Shown: piece after piece, positions 1 to 7,320 of the stretch
Numbering within the stretch: position 1 is the stretch's first letter
Layout of the letters: the number at the start of each line of letters is the position of its first letter
Assembly: GCA_020720525.1 (NCBI GenBank)
Contig: DYON01000033.1
Location: 1 to 15,573, forward strand
DNA from: Acetofilamentum sp.
Lineage (GTDB): Bacteria; Bacteroidota; Bacteroidia; Bacteroidales; DTU049
Direction of reading: 5' to 3'
DNA: 15,573 nt
The notes under the pieces: model-generated
Databases searched by the model: none
The model's input: only the letters and a program-made list of their open reading frames with translations
Told to the model about the DNA's origin: nothing
Translations under genes and position numbers: made by a program

Positions 1-168
1 GCTCATTAGTGCAAAACTCAGCATGACAACGCTTTTTATTATTTCATGAAAATCCTATCTAATAAATGACTTTTGTGGTTTGTTTTCAATTTTACGTTGC
101 AAAACCTGTGTTGTTGGTTGTCGCTGCTTGAGAGTTTTATATAAATGCCATTTTTTGGCAAATTTCCA

Positions 169-1143
169 CTAATTCCCGCATTTATTCAAACTCCAGCATT
201 TTTCGAACGGAATAATCACAATTCCAATCTCCCATGCCGATTTGTATTTGCTTTCAAAATCCATGAATTTCATGGGCATGTCGTAGCTAATGGTTCCATC
301 GATGGTTAAAGTCTTTTTTCCACGCCCGTAAAAACGCAATCCAGCCGAAAAAGTGAGGTGGTTGCTGCTTCTGTAATGCAGACCCAGCCGGGCGCGATCC
401 CAATAGGCATAGTGTACAATTGGAAAAAACAACACATCGGCGCCAAAGGCAAAGTCGTTTGTGCCATTGTAGCGGTAAAGTCCGTTGGCAACAATGTGAA
501 ACTGTTCAACTTTGTCGATGAGAAAACCTGCATGGGCTTGCACTTCGCGACCGTGATAAATAGCCGAATCGGCCCAATTGCTCAAAATATTGTATGCTGC
601 AAAACCAATCTGATTTCTGAAATACTGGTCTTCTTGCCAACAGTTTATAATCCCTTTTCCCCATAAAAAACCAGCATTAAGATCGAATTTTTTCTCGGTT
701 TCGTCGCGCATATAGCCAGGTTGTATGCCTATGCCGATTGAATTGCCACTTTTTTTCAACACTTTGTGGTACGATATCGAAAAATAATCGGCAATGTATT
801 CAGCTCCCAAACTGTCGCTCTTTCGTCGGTCGTCCATAATTCCAAAGCCAAACGTATTGCCGCTCGATTCCTGTATTTTAAGTCCATAGCCGCCCACTTC
901 TTTGGTTATTTCTTTTCGAATATCGGCCGAAAAGGTGCTCCAATTCAATTGATTGCCATCTTCGAATGTTTGCCAGCGATTGTTTTTCTGTATTCTCCAT
1001 TTGGCATTCATCATTCCTGTGAAAGCCGGATTTAGCCTCAGCTCGGGAGACCAAAAAATACCATGTGGTTGCTGCGCTAATGCGTGGCTTCCAAATGCCA
1101 ACCATACAATCAATATCAATAATATTGTTTTATTCTTCGCCAT
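169..1143 (-). CDS. PorP/SprF-like type IX secretion outer-membrane protein
   Basis: Predicted 324-residue outer-membrane beta-barrel protein of the PorP/SprF family, whose members work with the T9SS or with anchoring of T9SS cargo. The N-terminus is a signal peptide with a hydrophobic core ending near HALAQQ. After it comes the family-typical SPELRLNPAFTG stretch, then a basic/aromatic segment (KNNRWQ), then many alternating amphipathic strands rich in Gly and aromatics (GIGIQPGYMRDE, GLHYRSSNHLTFSAGLRFYG). An open frame continues upstream to 1281, but the ATG at 1143 is chosen because it starts directly at the signal peptide; the longer version would put 46 residues in front of it. The start overlaps the end of the AddB-like gene by 14 nt, so it is probably the last gene of a four-gene operon that begins with a T9SS cargo. 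Family assignment is good; whether it is core PorP or an accessory paralog cannot be told. Confidence 0.85.
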   Translation of the reverse strand: MAKNKTILLILIVWLAFGSHALAQQPHGIFWSPELRLNPAFTGMMNAKWRIQKNNRWQTFEDGNQLNWSTFSADIRKEITKEVGGYGLKIQESSGNTFGFGIMDDRRKSDSLGAEYIADYFSISYHKVLKKSGNSIGIGIQPGYMRDETEKKFDLNAGFLWGKGIINCWQEDQYFRNQIGFAAYNILSNWADSAIYHGREVQAHAGFLIDKVEQFHIVANGLYRYNGTNDFAFGADVLFFPIVHYAYWDRARLGLHYRSSNHLTFSAGLRFYGRGKKTLTIDGTISYDMPMKFMDFESKYKSAWEIGIVIIPFEKCWSLNKCGN

Positions 1144-3940
1144 CTTCGTTGCCAATTTTAAAAGCTTGTTTGAAACATAAAACGTCGTTGTAAGGACAAT
1201 AATTGCAGGCTTTACCAGGTGTTGGCTCAAAATTTTGAGTTTCATCAAACAAATCTTCAAGAATATTTTCCACTTCGGCATTGAATTGTTCGAGCAAATT
1301 GTTGCTCAATGGTAAAATTTCGCCTTTTTCACCTGTGATGAGAAGTGGTAAATGATTGTGGTTGCTCAAAACGGCATAAACTCCGCCAGTAATATTGCTC
1401 ACTCTGTGTTTTTTTGCATACAACGAAGCATAAAAAAGCACTTGAATCAAATAGCGGCGGTCGGAAACAAAGTAATCGGCGATTGTTTTTTTTGCGCTTA
1501 TTTTGAGGTTGGGAGCTTTATGCGTGGTTTTAAAATCCATGATTCTCAGCCCATCGTTGGTTTGTTCAACGCGATCGGCAAAACCAATGAGTTTCACTTT
1601 ACGATTGTTGTGCAAAACAATTTCGCTCGAAAGATCGGCTTCTACATCAACGATGGTGTGATTGCTGTGCAACACCGATTTTAATCCTTTCAACCATCGA
1701 ATAAGCGAATCGTTGAGCAAGTCGGCTACCAAATAATTGTAGCCACGATCTACTCGAACCACTTGGTTGTAGGCAATCGACTTTTGTAGTTGTTCGGGTA
1801 CATCGGCTAGCATGTTTTCCACATCGCTTTCGCTGAGTTTTTTCCCAATATATGGTCGCGAAATGGTTTCGATGGCTTTGTGAAAAATATTTCCCATAAC
1901 GTCGTTGCCCATTTCGGCTGCAACTTCGTTGGTTTCTTTTATTCCTAGTATTCGTTCGACAAGAAATTTACGCGGACATTCAACAAATGTGAAAAAACCA
2001 GTAAACGAAAGTCCTTTTTCTGCAATTCGAGTTAATGCATTGTCGATGATGTTTCGGTCGGGAAACACAAACTGCGATATGGTCGATTGGTGATAACTGA
2101 TTCCTAAAACCTGTTTTTCGAGTTGAATAGTTTGGTTGTTGCGACAAAGTTCGTGCTCGATCTGAGCCAAATAGCGGCTGGGTTCTTTGCCATAAATTGG
2201 GTCGCTTTCGGTGTTGTAGATGAGAGTGATTTCGTTGGCGCGCTGCATGAGCCTGTAAAAGTGGTACGCATACACTGCATCGCGTTCGAAAGGGAGAGGA
2301 AGACCCAATTCGCGACGAACATCGTACGGAAGAAACGAATCAATATGTCCCGAAGCGGGCAAAAAACCTTCGTTTACACCCAGCACAATCACATTTTTGA
2401 AGTCGAGTGCACGGGTTTCGAGCATTCCTAATATCTGAATTCCTTTGAGTGGCTCGCCTTTGAGTGGAATTTTAAGGATGTGCAGTTGTTTTTTCACGAA
2501 AAACAAAGCCGCATCTATGCTCAATTCGCTACTGTCGGTGTAATTTGCCAAATTGTTGCTGAGCCCAGTGAGCATGGTTGTGCACATCCACGCGGCTTCG
2601 TGTTCGAGGTCAACTTTGTAGCTCATGTCGAATATGCGCTCCGAAATGGTTTTGAGCTGATTGAGGCATTCTGCCCAATTGCTGGGTTCGCTTAGCAACT
2701 GAAAGAGATTGCTGTTGAGGCGCCCAATGAGACCATCGTTTGTTTCGCGACGAAAAAAACGGGTGCTTCCATTTGCAATTTCGGCACAGTTGGTGCGAAA
2801 ATTTTCTTTGTTTTCGTCGTCAACAATCAAAGCCAGCAGCGGATTGAAGATGAAACGGGTGAGATTGTCGCGGTGAAAAGATTTGCTGTTGCCGGTGTCG
2901 GGCACCGAGCGTGTGATGAGCTCGAGATACGAAATGAGGAGCTGCCCAACCAAGGTGTTTTTAAGCGGATATCCGCTCGAAATATTCACCATATCGGCCC
3001 ATTCTTTTGGCAAACTGCTAAGCAAGGGCATGAGTAAGCTTTCGTCGGCTAGAACCAAAACGGTTTCGGCAAAAGCATCGCTGTATTTTTCGCTTAAAAT
3101 GCTCAATCCGGTCTGAACTTGCGAATAGCCCAATGGCGCCCCGATGAAATTGATTTTTTTTGCGTCGGTTTCGAGCATTTTGGTTGGTTCGTCGAACGAC
3201 AGAGGCCACCTATTTTTATTCATTCGCATGAAATGCCCTGCTTCGTGGCCAGTTTTGCCAAGATAGTAGTTGTCGTTGTCCCAAATCAGACTGGCTTTGC
3301 CTATGAGCAACAATTTGTCGATATGCTGCGCCAACGAAGGCGTGATGGCATTGAGCCCTGCAAAAACAACATGCTGAAACGGAAATTCCGACAAATCGGC
3401 TTCGGCAAGCATTCTGGATGCTAAACCCTGATAGCCCATGCCATTATCCAATAGAATTTTTCTGAAATCGTTGTAAATGGGATTGAGCAGCGTGTAGAAT
3501 GCCATGAATTGTTTTTGCAATCCTGTATTGGCTTCGCCAGGTATCCAGCCTTCAATTTCTTTAATCCTAAATAAATAGGTGAACACATCTTCGGGATTGA
3601 GAATATAGTCGTCAACATCGTTGAAATCGGCCAAAAGGGTTTTGCCTGTATTCAGAAATTCGTCGAGCGGAAATGCATCGGCTCCGGCTTTTTGTTTGTA
3701 AACCGAAAACAATTTGGTGAGCAACGATGTTTCTTCCATTTTGCGGAGTTGCGAAGCCTCGAAAATATAGTCTTCGATGCTCACAATTTGAGGTAGTAAA
3801 ATGGCTTTTCCTGCCATTTTAGCCAGCGAATTTTTCAGAAACAAACCGCTGCGTCGGCCCGGAAGCACAATGGTGGTATTCTGCATCGGTCCGAAATGCT
3901 CGCTTAGTATTTTTTTCGCTAATTGATCGATAAAACTCAT
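1130..3940 (-). CDS. AddB-like PD-(D/E)XK exonuclease subunit with Fe-S staple
   Basis: 936-residue protein resembling the AddB-type subunit of AddAB/RecBCD-like double-strand-break resection enzymes (PD-(D/E)XK superfamily). The N-terminus has a degenerate helicase-like start (VLPGRRSGLFLKN, about residues 25-37). A middle segment (TRALDFKNVIVLGVNEGFLP, about 509-528) matches the inactive-helicase region of AddB. The C-terminal nuclease domain shows all expected residues: H687 (GNIFHKAIE), D789 (GFADRVE), D802 and K804 (MDFK), Q833 and Y837 (QVLFY). Four cysteines fit the AddB iron-sulfur staple: C655 (ECPRKFL) plus C912, C915 and C922, spaced C-x2-C-x6-C. No helicase partner (AddA/UvrD-like) lies next to it here. 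The start overlaps the stop of the nucleotidyltransferase gene in an ATGA (3937-3940), suggesting translational coupling. Family confidence is high; that it acts with an AddA encoded elsewhere is inference. Confidence 0.88.
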   Translation of the reverse strand: MSFIDQLAKKILSEHFGPMQNTTIVLPGRRSGLFLKNSLAKMAGKAILLPQIVSIEDYIFEASQLRKMEETSLLTKLFSVYKQKAGADAFPLDEFLNTGKTLLADFNDVDDYILNPEDVFTYLFRIKEIEGWIPGEANTGLQKQFMAFYTLLNPIYNDFRKILLDNGMGYQGLASRMLAEADLSEFPFQHVVFAGLNAITPSLAQHIDKLLLIGKASLIWDNDNYYLGKTGHEAGHFMRMNKNRWPLSFDEPTKMLETDAKKINFIGAPLGYSQVQTGLSILSEKYSDAFAETVLVLADESLLMPLLSSLPKEWADMVNISSGYPLKNTLVGQLLISYLELITRSVPDTGNSKSFHRDNLTRFIFNPLLALIVDDENKENFRTNCAEIANGSTRFFRRETNDGLIGRLNSNLFQLLSEPSNWAECLNQLKTISERIFDMSYKVDLEHEAAWMCTTMLTGLSNNLANYTDSSELSIDAALFFVKKQLHILKIPLKGEPLKGIQILGMLETRALDFKNVIVLGVNEGFLPASGHIDSFLPYDVRRELGLPLPFERDAVYAYHFYRLMQRANEITLIYNTESDPIYGKEPSRYLAQIEHELCRNNQTIQLEKQVLGISYHQSTISQFVFPDRNIIDNALTRIAEKGLSFTGFFTFVECPRKFLVERILGIKETNEVAAEMGNDVMGNIFHKAIETISRPYIGKKLSESDVENMLADVPEQLQKSIAYNQVVRVDRGYNYLVADLLNDSLIRWLKGLKSVLHSNHTIVDVEADLSSEIVLHNNRKVKLIGFADRVEQTNDGLRIMDFKTTHKAPNLKISAKKTIADYFVSDRRYLIQVLFYASLYAKKHRVSNITGGVYAVLSNHNHLPLLITGEKGEILPLSNNLLEQFNAEVENILEDLFDETQNFEPTPGKACNYCPYNDVLCFKQAFKIGNEDGEE

Positions 3941-4677
3941 TCGACGAATTTTTTATAGTATTTGGCTGTGAGTGCAGGAGCGGCTTCTAAGGCTTCGGGC
4001 TTTCCAACATCGAGCCATTGGTGTTGTTTGTTGAATGCTTTGATGGTATTGTTTTCGGCAAGTTTGAGCATTGCAGGAATAAGTCCAAATACGCCTTTCA
4101 TGGGCAATGCTTTTGGAAAATCGGGTCCAACAATGCTGATTCCCGAAAACGAAAGCAGCTGCCGATGCTCGGGTTGAATGCCAACACTCACCGATTCGCC
4201 CGATTGATGGTTGATCCATCCTTTCAAAACCAATTCTTCGTCGAAAACCAGTTGTCGGGTCGAAGGTCGATCTTTTACCGCAAGCATGGCCATAGCTCCC
4301 GATTGGCGGAAAGCGGTTTCGAGTTCACTGAAACTGATGTTGCTCAGCACATCAACATTGTGGAGCAAAATGGGTTCGTCGCCAGCCAGCAACGATGCTG
4401 CTTTTTTAAGGCCTCCACCAGTGTCGAGCAGCTTCCCTGTTTCGTCCGAAATGGAAATATTGAGTCCAGGAAAGCGATTTTGCAGCAAAAAACGAATGAC
4501 TTGCTGCGAATGATGATGCACATTCACCACAATGTCGCGAATGCCCGACCAAGCCATTTTGCGGAGAACCAACTCCAGCAAGCTTTTTTCATCGACACTT
4601 ACCAAAGCTTTGGGAGTTGTGTCGGTGATTGGTTTTAGGCGTGTTCCGCAACCTGCGGCAAAAATCATTGCTTTCAA
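3937..4677 (-). CDS. Sugar-phosphate nucleotidyltransferase, MurU-like
   Basis: 246-residue NTP-transferase-fold enzyme, which joins a nucleotide to a sugar 1-phosphate. The N-terminus MKAMIFAAGCGTRLKPITD carries the GxGTRxxPxT signature (residues 9-18), and K24 (TPKALV) is the usual phosphate-contacting Lys. LDTGGGLKKA (84-93) and HNVDVLS (D109, metal-binding) follow, and WLDVGKPE (D223) ends the fold. The compact length without a left-handed beta-helix favours a MurU-like (N-acetylmuramate-1-phosphate uridylyltransferase) or mannose-1-phosphate guanylyltransferase type. The substrate cannot be decided, and the kinase AmgK that often accompanies MurU is not in the window. The start is a TTG, overlapping the upstream stop as TTGA (4674-4677). 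The next ATG, at 4668, would remove the first three residues of the family-typical MKAMIFAAG, so TTG is preferred. The gene is translationally coupled to both neighbours. Confidence 0.85.
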   Translation of the reverse strand: MKAMIFAAGCGTRLKPITDTTPKALVSVDEKSLLELVLRKMAWSGIRDIVVNVHHHSQQVIRFLLQNRFPGLNISISDETGKLLDTGGGLKKAASLLAGDEPILLHNVDVLSNISFSELETAFRQSGAMAMLAVKDRPSTRQLVFDEELVLKGWINHQSGESVSVGIQPEHRQLLSFSGISIVGPDFPKALPMKGVFGLIPAMLKLAENNTIKAFNKQHQWLDVGKPEALEAAPALTAKYYKKFVE

Positions 4678-6011
4678 TTTGTACAGCTTTTAATTATTAG
4701 TTTTCGTTCGATGTTGCTTTGGTCGTTTGCTGAAATTTCGAGTACATAAATTCCATCTGCAAAAGTTTCCAAATTGATGGAACTCGAATTTCTGCCCGAA
4801 ATGGTTCCTTCGGCTACAATGGTTCCGTTTAGGTTGCGTATGCAAAATTGGGCGCTAGCAGATTGACTTGCCGATTCAATGTATGTATGGTTGCAAAATG
4901 GATTGGGAAAAACACTAAATTTTGTTTCGATATTTTGTTCGGCTATGGAGCTGTGAAGGCAAACGGTGTCGAGCATTGCCAAATAGACCGGATAGGCTGC
5001 TTTCGGATTTCCGAGCGAATCCATCAATCCGAGCGACGAAATATAATGGTAGAAATTGGGATCGTAGGTGATGTAGAAATTTTGATACCAGTATATTTGT
5101 GTGGTGTCGAAATCGGCCAGATAATCGAAACCCACAGCTTCAATTTGCGGAATATTCATGGTTTGAACAAAGGTTTCCCTAACAAAGTCGGCTTGCAATG
5201 CTTCGCTGCCACCGAGTGCACTAGCGGTTGGAAGTCCGCTTCCCAAAATTACAATTGGCTTACTTTCGGCTGCGGCTACCATGTCGGCAATATCGAATTC
5301 GACCGAATCGATTGCGGTGGGTTCAACCATAAAATTGCTTGGAACTGGCCAATAGGTGAGCACCAGCATATCGCTAAAGGGTTTCACTCGGTTCCAAATG
5401 CTTTGATCGTATTTGATTCCGCTTCTGAAATTGACTGCAACGCCAAATTTGATTGCTGGATAATTGCTGTCGATATAATCCGATACTTGATGAGCCAATA
5501 CAACAAACGAATCGAGTTCGGCTGGCCTTGTTTTGAAGTACAATTCGACATCGCCACCAAAAACAAAATAATCGAGCACGGGATTCATCGTGTCGATAAA
5601 AAGGGTGATGAAATTATACATTGCGGCCATTGTGTTGGCATTGGTTAATGGATTGCCGCAATAGAGTGGGGGCATAAAGTTGGTTACTGCTGCCGGATTT
5701 TGAAACTGGAACAAATATTTATCGAATCCATATTGAGTTTTTGCAGATGCAATTTGGTCGCGGAATGCAGACAGTCTGTTGCTGTCAGCCATTTCTTGCA
5801 ACAGGCGCCAATTGTTGGTTGTATGCAAATATCCCATGCCGTGGTTGCTCATGGTCTCAAACCAATCGGCTTGCTCTTGCAAATCCCACAATATAGGCCA
5901 GATAGGTGTTATTCCATATTTCGATGGAATGCACTGAGCATCGGTTTTTTGGGGACCGAAAGCGAAAACAAGCAGCAGGATTAGCATTCCGCCGATTTTC
6001 AGAATCTTCAT
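4674..6011 (-). CDS. T9SS-sorted secreted protein, TIM-barrel glycosidase-like domain
   Basis: 445-residue exported protein. A signal peptide (MKILKIGGMLILLLVFAFG, cleavage near TDAQ at 23-26) sends it to the periplasm. The C-terminal 80 residues (about 363-443) look like a T9SS type A sorting domain: FSVFPNPFCNHTYIES at its start, GIYVLEIS in the middle and ERKLIIK at the end. It should therefore cross the outer membrane by type IX secretion. The body (27-350) resembles clan GH-A-like barrels: VLDYFVFGGDVELYF (E156 sits where such barrels have an acid/base Glu after a strand), PAIKFGVAVNF, MLVLTYWPV, and a late GFDYLADFD strand. I could not identify a nucleophile with certainty, so 'glycosidase' is inference and the protein may only bind. 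It is first in the operon; upstream a weak -7-like TACCTTTA lies at 6031-6038. It overlaps the nucleotidyltransferase start by 4 nt. Confidence 0.8.
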   Translation of the reverse strand: MKILKIGGMLILLLVFAFGPQKTDAQCIPSKYGITPIWPILWDLQEQADWFETMSNHGMGYLHTTNNWRLLQEMADSNRLSAFRDQIASAKTQYGFDKYLFQFQNPAAVTNFMPPLYCGNPLTNANTMAAMYNFITLFIDTMNPVLDYFVFGGDVELYFKTRPAELDSFVVLAHQVSDYIDSNYPAIKFGVAVNFRSGIKYDQSIWNRVKPFSDMLVLTYWPVPSNFMVEPTAIDSVEFDIADMVAAAESKPIVILGSGLPTASALGGSEALQADFVRETFVQTMNIPQIEAVGFDYLADFDTTQIYWYQNFYITYDPNFYHYISSLGLMDSLGNPKAAYPVYLAMLDTVCLHSSIAEQNIETKFSVFPNPFCNHTYIESASQSASAQFCIRNLNGTIVAEGTISGRNSSSINLETFADGIYVLEISANDQSNIERKLIIKSCTN

Positions 6012-6130
6012 GTAGCTAAATTTGATGGTTTAAAGGTAGAAAAAAAATTCGATGTACAGCAGTTGAATCATCTACAATATGTTACAAAAGGCTTTACCTT
6101 CCGCTTTACATCTGAAATATCGTGCAGCAC

Positions 6131-6254
6131 AACCCGCTTTTCGTCATCCTGAAGCCGATCGGGATCTGAAAAGCGGGTTTTGGAGGTTTGTACAAGATTT
6201 TTTATTACCAGCCTGATAGATCCAGAAACCAGTTCAGGATGACAACAGGCTGGT
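6131..6254. repeat. Inverted HPELVSGS-type repeat with two nested hairpins
   Basis: The 11-bp arms gtcatcctgaa (6143-6153) and ttcaggatgac (6233-6243) are perfect inverted copies, as are ggatct (6162-6167) and agatcc (6218-6223). Each copy sits inside its own hairpin with a different stem: aacccgctttt/aaaagcgggtt (6131-6141 with 6169-6179) and accagcctg/caggctggt (6207-6215 with 6246-6254). Read on the minus strand, the right copy translates to HPELVSGS, a phrase I know from spurious short frames over dispersed bacterial repeats. Other genomic copies are expected but cannot be seen here. Confidence 0.65.
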
Positions 6255-6337
6255 GTGCAGCGTTTAAGATAATTCCTTTTTAATAATCCCAATATCAAAA
6301 AAAGCCGCTAACCGAGTGGTTTTTCATGTTTGGCTAT

Positions 6338-6363
6338 GTCGTAGCTGTGGCAGCTGTTCCGAC
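6338..6363. repeat. Small hairpin agctg-tgg-cagct with outer gtcg/cgac stem
   Basis: The inner 5-bp stem agctg (6343-6347) pairs with cagct (6351-6355) across a 3-nt loop. An outer gtcg (6338-6341) pairs with cgac (6360-6363) across an internal loop. It lies in the gene-free region; no function is assigned. Confidence 0.4.
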
Positions 6364-6410
6364 TGTTTGCTTTCCCAAACCGCCAATGCTTTCAGATCAT
6401 CCACTTAGCT

Positions 6411-6456
6411 GCGGATGCTAAAAGATTGTCGAAGCTCCGACATTTTAGCGTCCGGC
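6411..6456. repeat. Long imperfect hairpin in the gene-free region
   Basis: gcggatgctaaaa (6411-6423) pairs with ttttagcgtccggc (6443-6456), with one G-T wobble and one unpaired base. The stem continues after a 3-nt bulge (6424-6426) as tgtcg (6427-6431) with cgaca (6438-6442), closing a 6-nt loop. About 17 base pairs form in all. It is about 50 bp beyond the endonuclease stop on that gene's strand, but no T-run follows, so it is not a classical intrinsic terminator. It could be a REP-like element or an RNA 3'-end structure. Confidence 0.55.
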
Positions 6457-6479
6457 AACCGACTGACATGGAAGCATCG

Positions 6480-6493
6480 TGATGAATCCATCA
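6480..6493 (-). repeat. Short hairpin just beyond the endonuclease stop codon
   Basis: tgatg (6480-6484) and catca (6489-6493) form a 5-bp stem with a 4-nt loop, 9 bp after the endonuclease stop. No T-run follows on the minus strand. A terminator role, alone or with the 6411-6456 hairpin, is possible but weakly supported. Confidence 0.3.
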
Positions 6494-6502
6494 TATTGTG
6501 TA

Positions 6503-7237
6503 TTACTCGAATGAGTCTTTTTTTGCTTCAATAACCATTTCAACATCATCATCAAGCGACCCAAAAAAATCGAAGCCAGTTTTTTCTTCGGCTTCATCTA
6601 CTGTTATGCTGAATTGCCAGAAATTTTTCAAGCCGTTCACATTGGGAATAATGAAACCAATTGAGCTGTATATGCTGTCTTTTTTGCCAAGCAACACTTT
6701 GAAACATGCGTCGGGGATACCTACGTCGTTTTCGCCAATATATAAGTAGTCGCTGCTGTAGAAAACGGGACCAGTAATCACAAAAAGCGTATCGAATTCG
6801 AGAACCCACAACCTTACTTGTTCTTCGAGCGATTTCCATATACCTCGGTTAAATCCTGGATATTGTGGGCATATATTGCTTAGGTAGAAACTTTCGCTCA
6901 TAGCTATCGAATCGAAACCCATATCGCCAGCCGGACAGAGATGCCCCCGATCGAAACCCGAATTGCGATAATCGGCCAAAGTAGCCGAACCTGTGCTAAC
7001 CAGCGGATCGGGTCTGAAATTATCGGTGCGCGATGCTACTTTGTTTTGAATCCGCTCGGGAGTGATGAAGTAGAAAACCCAGTCGGCTTCTTTGTTGTGG
7101 CTGTTGTAGCTGAGTGTGTAATAGGTATGCGATATCAATCGTGTACTATCAGTCAAGGGCCAAAGCTGAGCACTTATGGCTGTGGGTATTAGTGTAATTA
7201 GCACCATGAGAAATGTTCGGATAGACCAGTTTTTCAT
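6503..7237 (-). CDS. Secreted DNA/RNA non-specific endonuclease (beta-beta-alpha metal)
   Basis: 244-residue member of the DNA/RNA non-specific endonuclease family (Serratia nuclease/NucA/EndoG type), Mg-dependent enzymes that degrade DNA and RNA without sequence preference. A signal peptide (MKNWSIRTFLMVLITLIPTAISAQ) predicts export, so it probably acts in the periplasm or outside the cell. The catalytic DRGH motif is at 96-99 (H99 general base, R97). SNICPQYPGFNRGIWKSLE supplies N121, N130 (metal ligand) and E138; their 9- and 8-residue spacing is the same as N110/N119/E127 of the Serratia enzyme. All key residues are present, so it should be active. No cognate inhibitor is adjacent, consistent with an exported nutrient- or DNA-scavenging enzyme. 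It is divergent from the ATPase gene, and its promoter shares a 12-bp string with that gene's promoter. No C-terminal T9SS domain is seen. Confidence 0.92.
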   Translation of the reverse strand: MKNWSIRTFLMVLITLIPTAISAQLWPLTDSTRLISHTYYTLSYNSHNKEADWVFYFITPERIQNKVASRTDNFRPDPLVSTGSATLADYRNSGFDRGHLCPAGDMGFDSIAMSESFYLSNICPQYPGFNRGIWKSLEEQVRLWVLEFDTLFVITGPVFYSSDYLYIGENDVGIPDACFKVLLGKKDSIYSSIGFIIPNVNGLKNFWQFSITVDEAEEKTGFDFFGSLDDDVEMVIEAKKDSFE

Positions 7238-7254
7238 TTAAAGTATTTCTGTAA

Positions 7255-7262
7255 CAAAGATA
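7255..7262 (-). promoter_or_regulatory. Bacteroidota -7 promoter element of the endonuclease gene
   Basis: The minus strand reads TATCTTTG, a full match to the TAnnTTTG -7 consensus, 17 nt upstream of the endonuclease ATG. No clear TTG -33 element is found. The 12-mer tatctttgttac at this site recurs on the plus strand at 7412-7423 as the ATPase promoter. Confidence 0.6.
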
Positions 7263-7320
7263 TGATTTTTAACCTATTTACGCTGCCATTAAATTCTTGT
7301 TGAATTGCAAAATATTCAAA

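Larger units (their letters stand above)
6012..6502. other. 491-bp gene-free, hairpin-rich region
   Basis: No credible gene lies here on either strand. A 76-codon minus-strand frame (6068-6298) spells a repeat-type phrase (HPELVSGS) and is treated as spurious. The region contains an inverted repeat with nested hairpins (6131-6254) and hairpins at 6338-6363, 6411-6456 and 6480-6493. It separates the start of the T9SS operon from the stop of the endonuclease gene, both on the minus strand. It therefore holds the operon promoter near its left end, and any endonuclease terminator near its right end. Confidence 0.7.

Noticed and set aside
146..160. Hairpin tgcca-ttttt-tggca downstream of the PorP/SprF-like gene as a terminator
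   Set aside because: The stem is only 5 bp and no T-run follows on the minus strand, so support is too weak; the rest of 1-168 shows no gene.
1144..1281. Upstream extension of the PorP/SprF-like gene
   Set aside because: It would put 46 residues before a clear signal peptide and lies wholly inside the AddB-like gene's coding end.
4018..4638. 206-codon plus-strand open frame
   Set aside because: It is antisense to the nucleotidyltransferase, whose motifs are intact; the product looks like a reverse-frame artefact.
4848..5648. 266-codon plus-strand open frame
   Set aside because: It is antisense to the T9SS-sorted protein, which has a clear signal peptide and sorting domain. The frame's product is Cys/His/Ile-rich with no family motif.
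6068..6298. 76-codon minus-strand frame containing HPELVSGS
   Set aside because: It is a translation of an inverted repeat, with no promoter and no protein-like composition.
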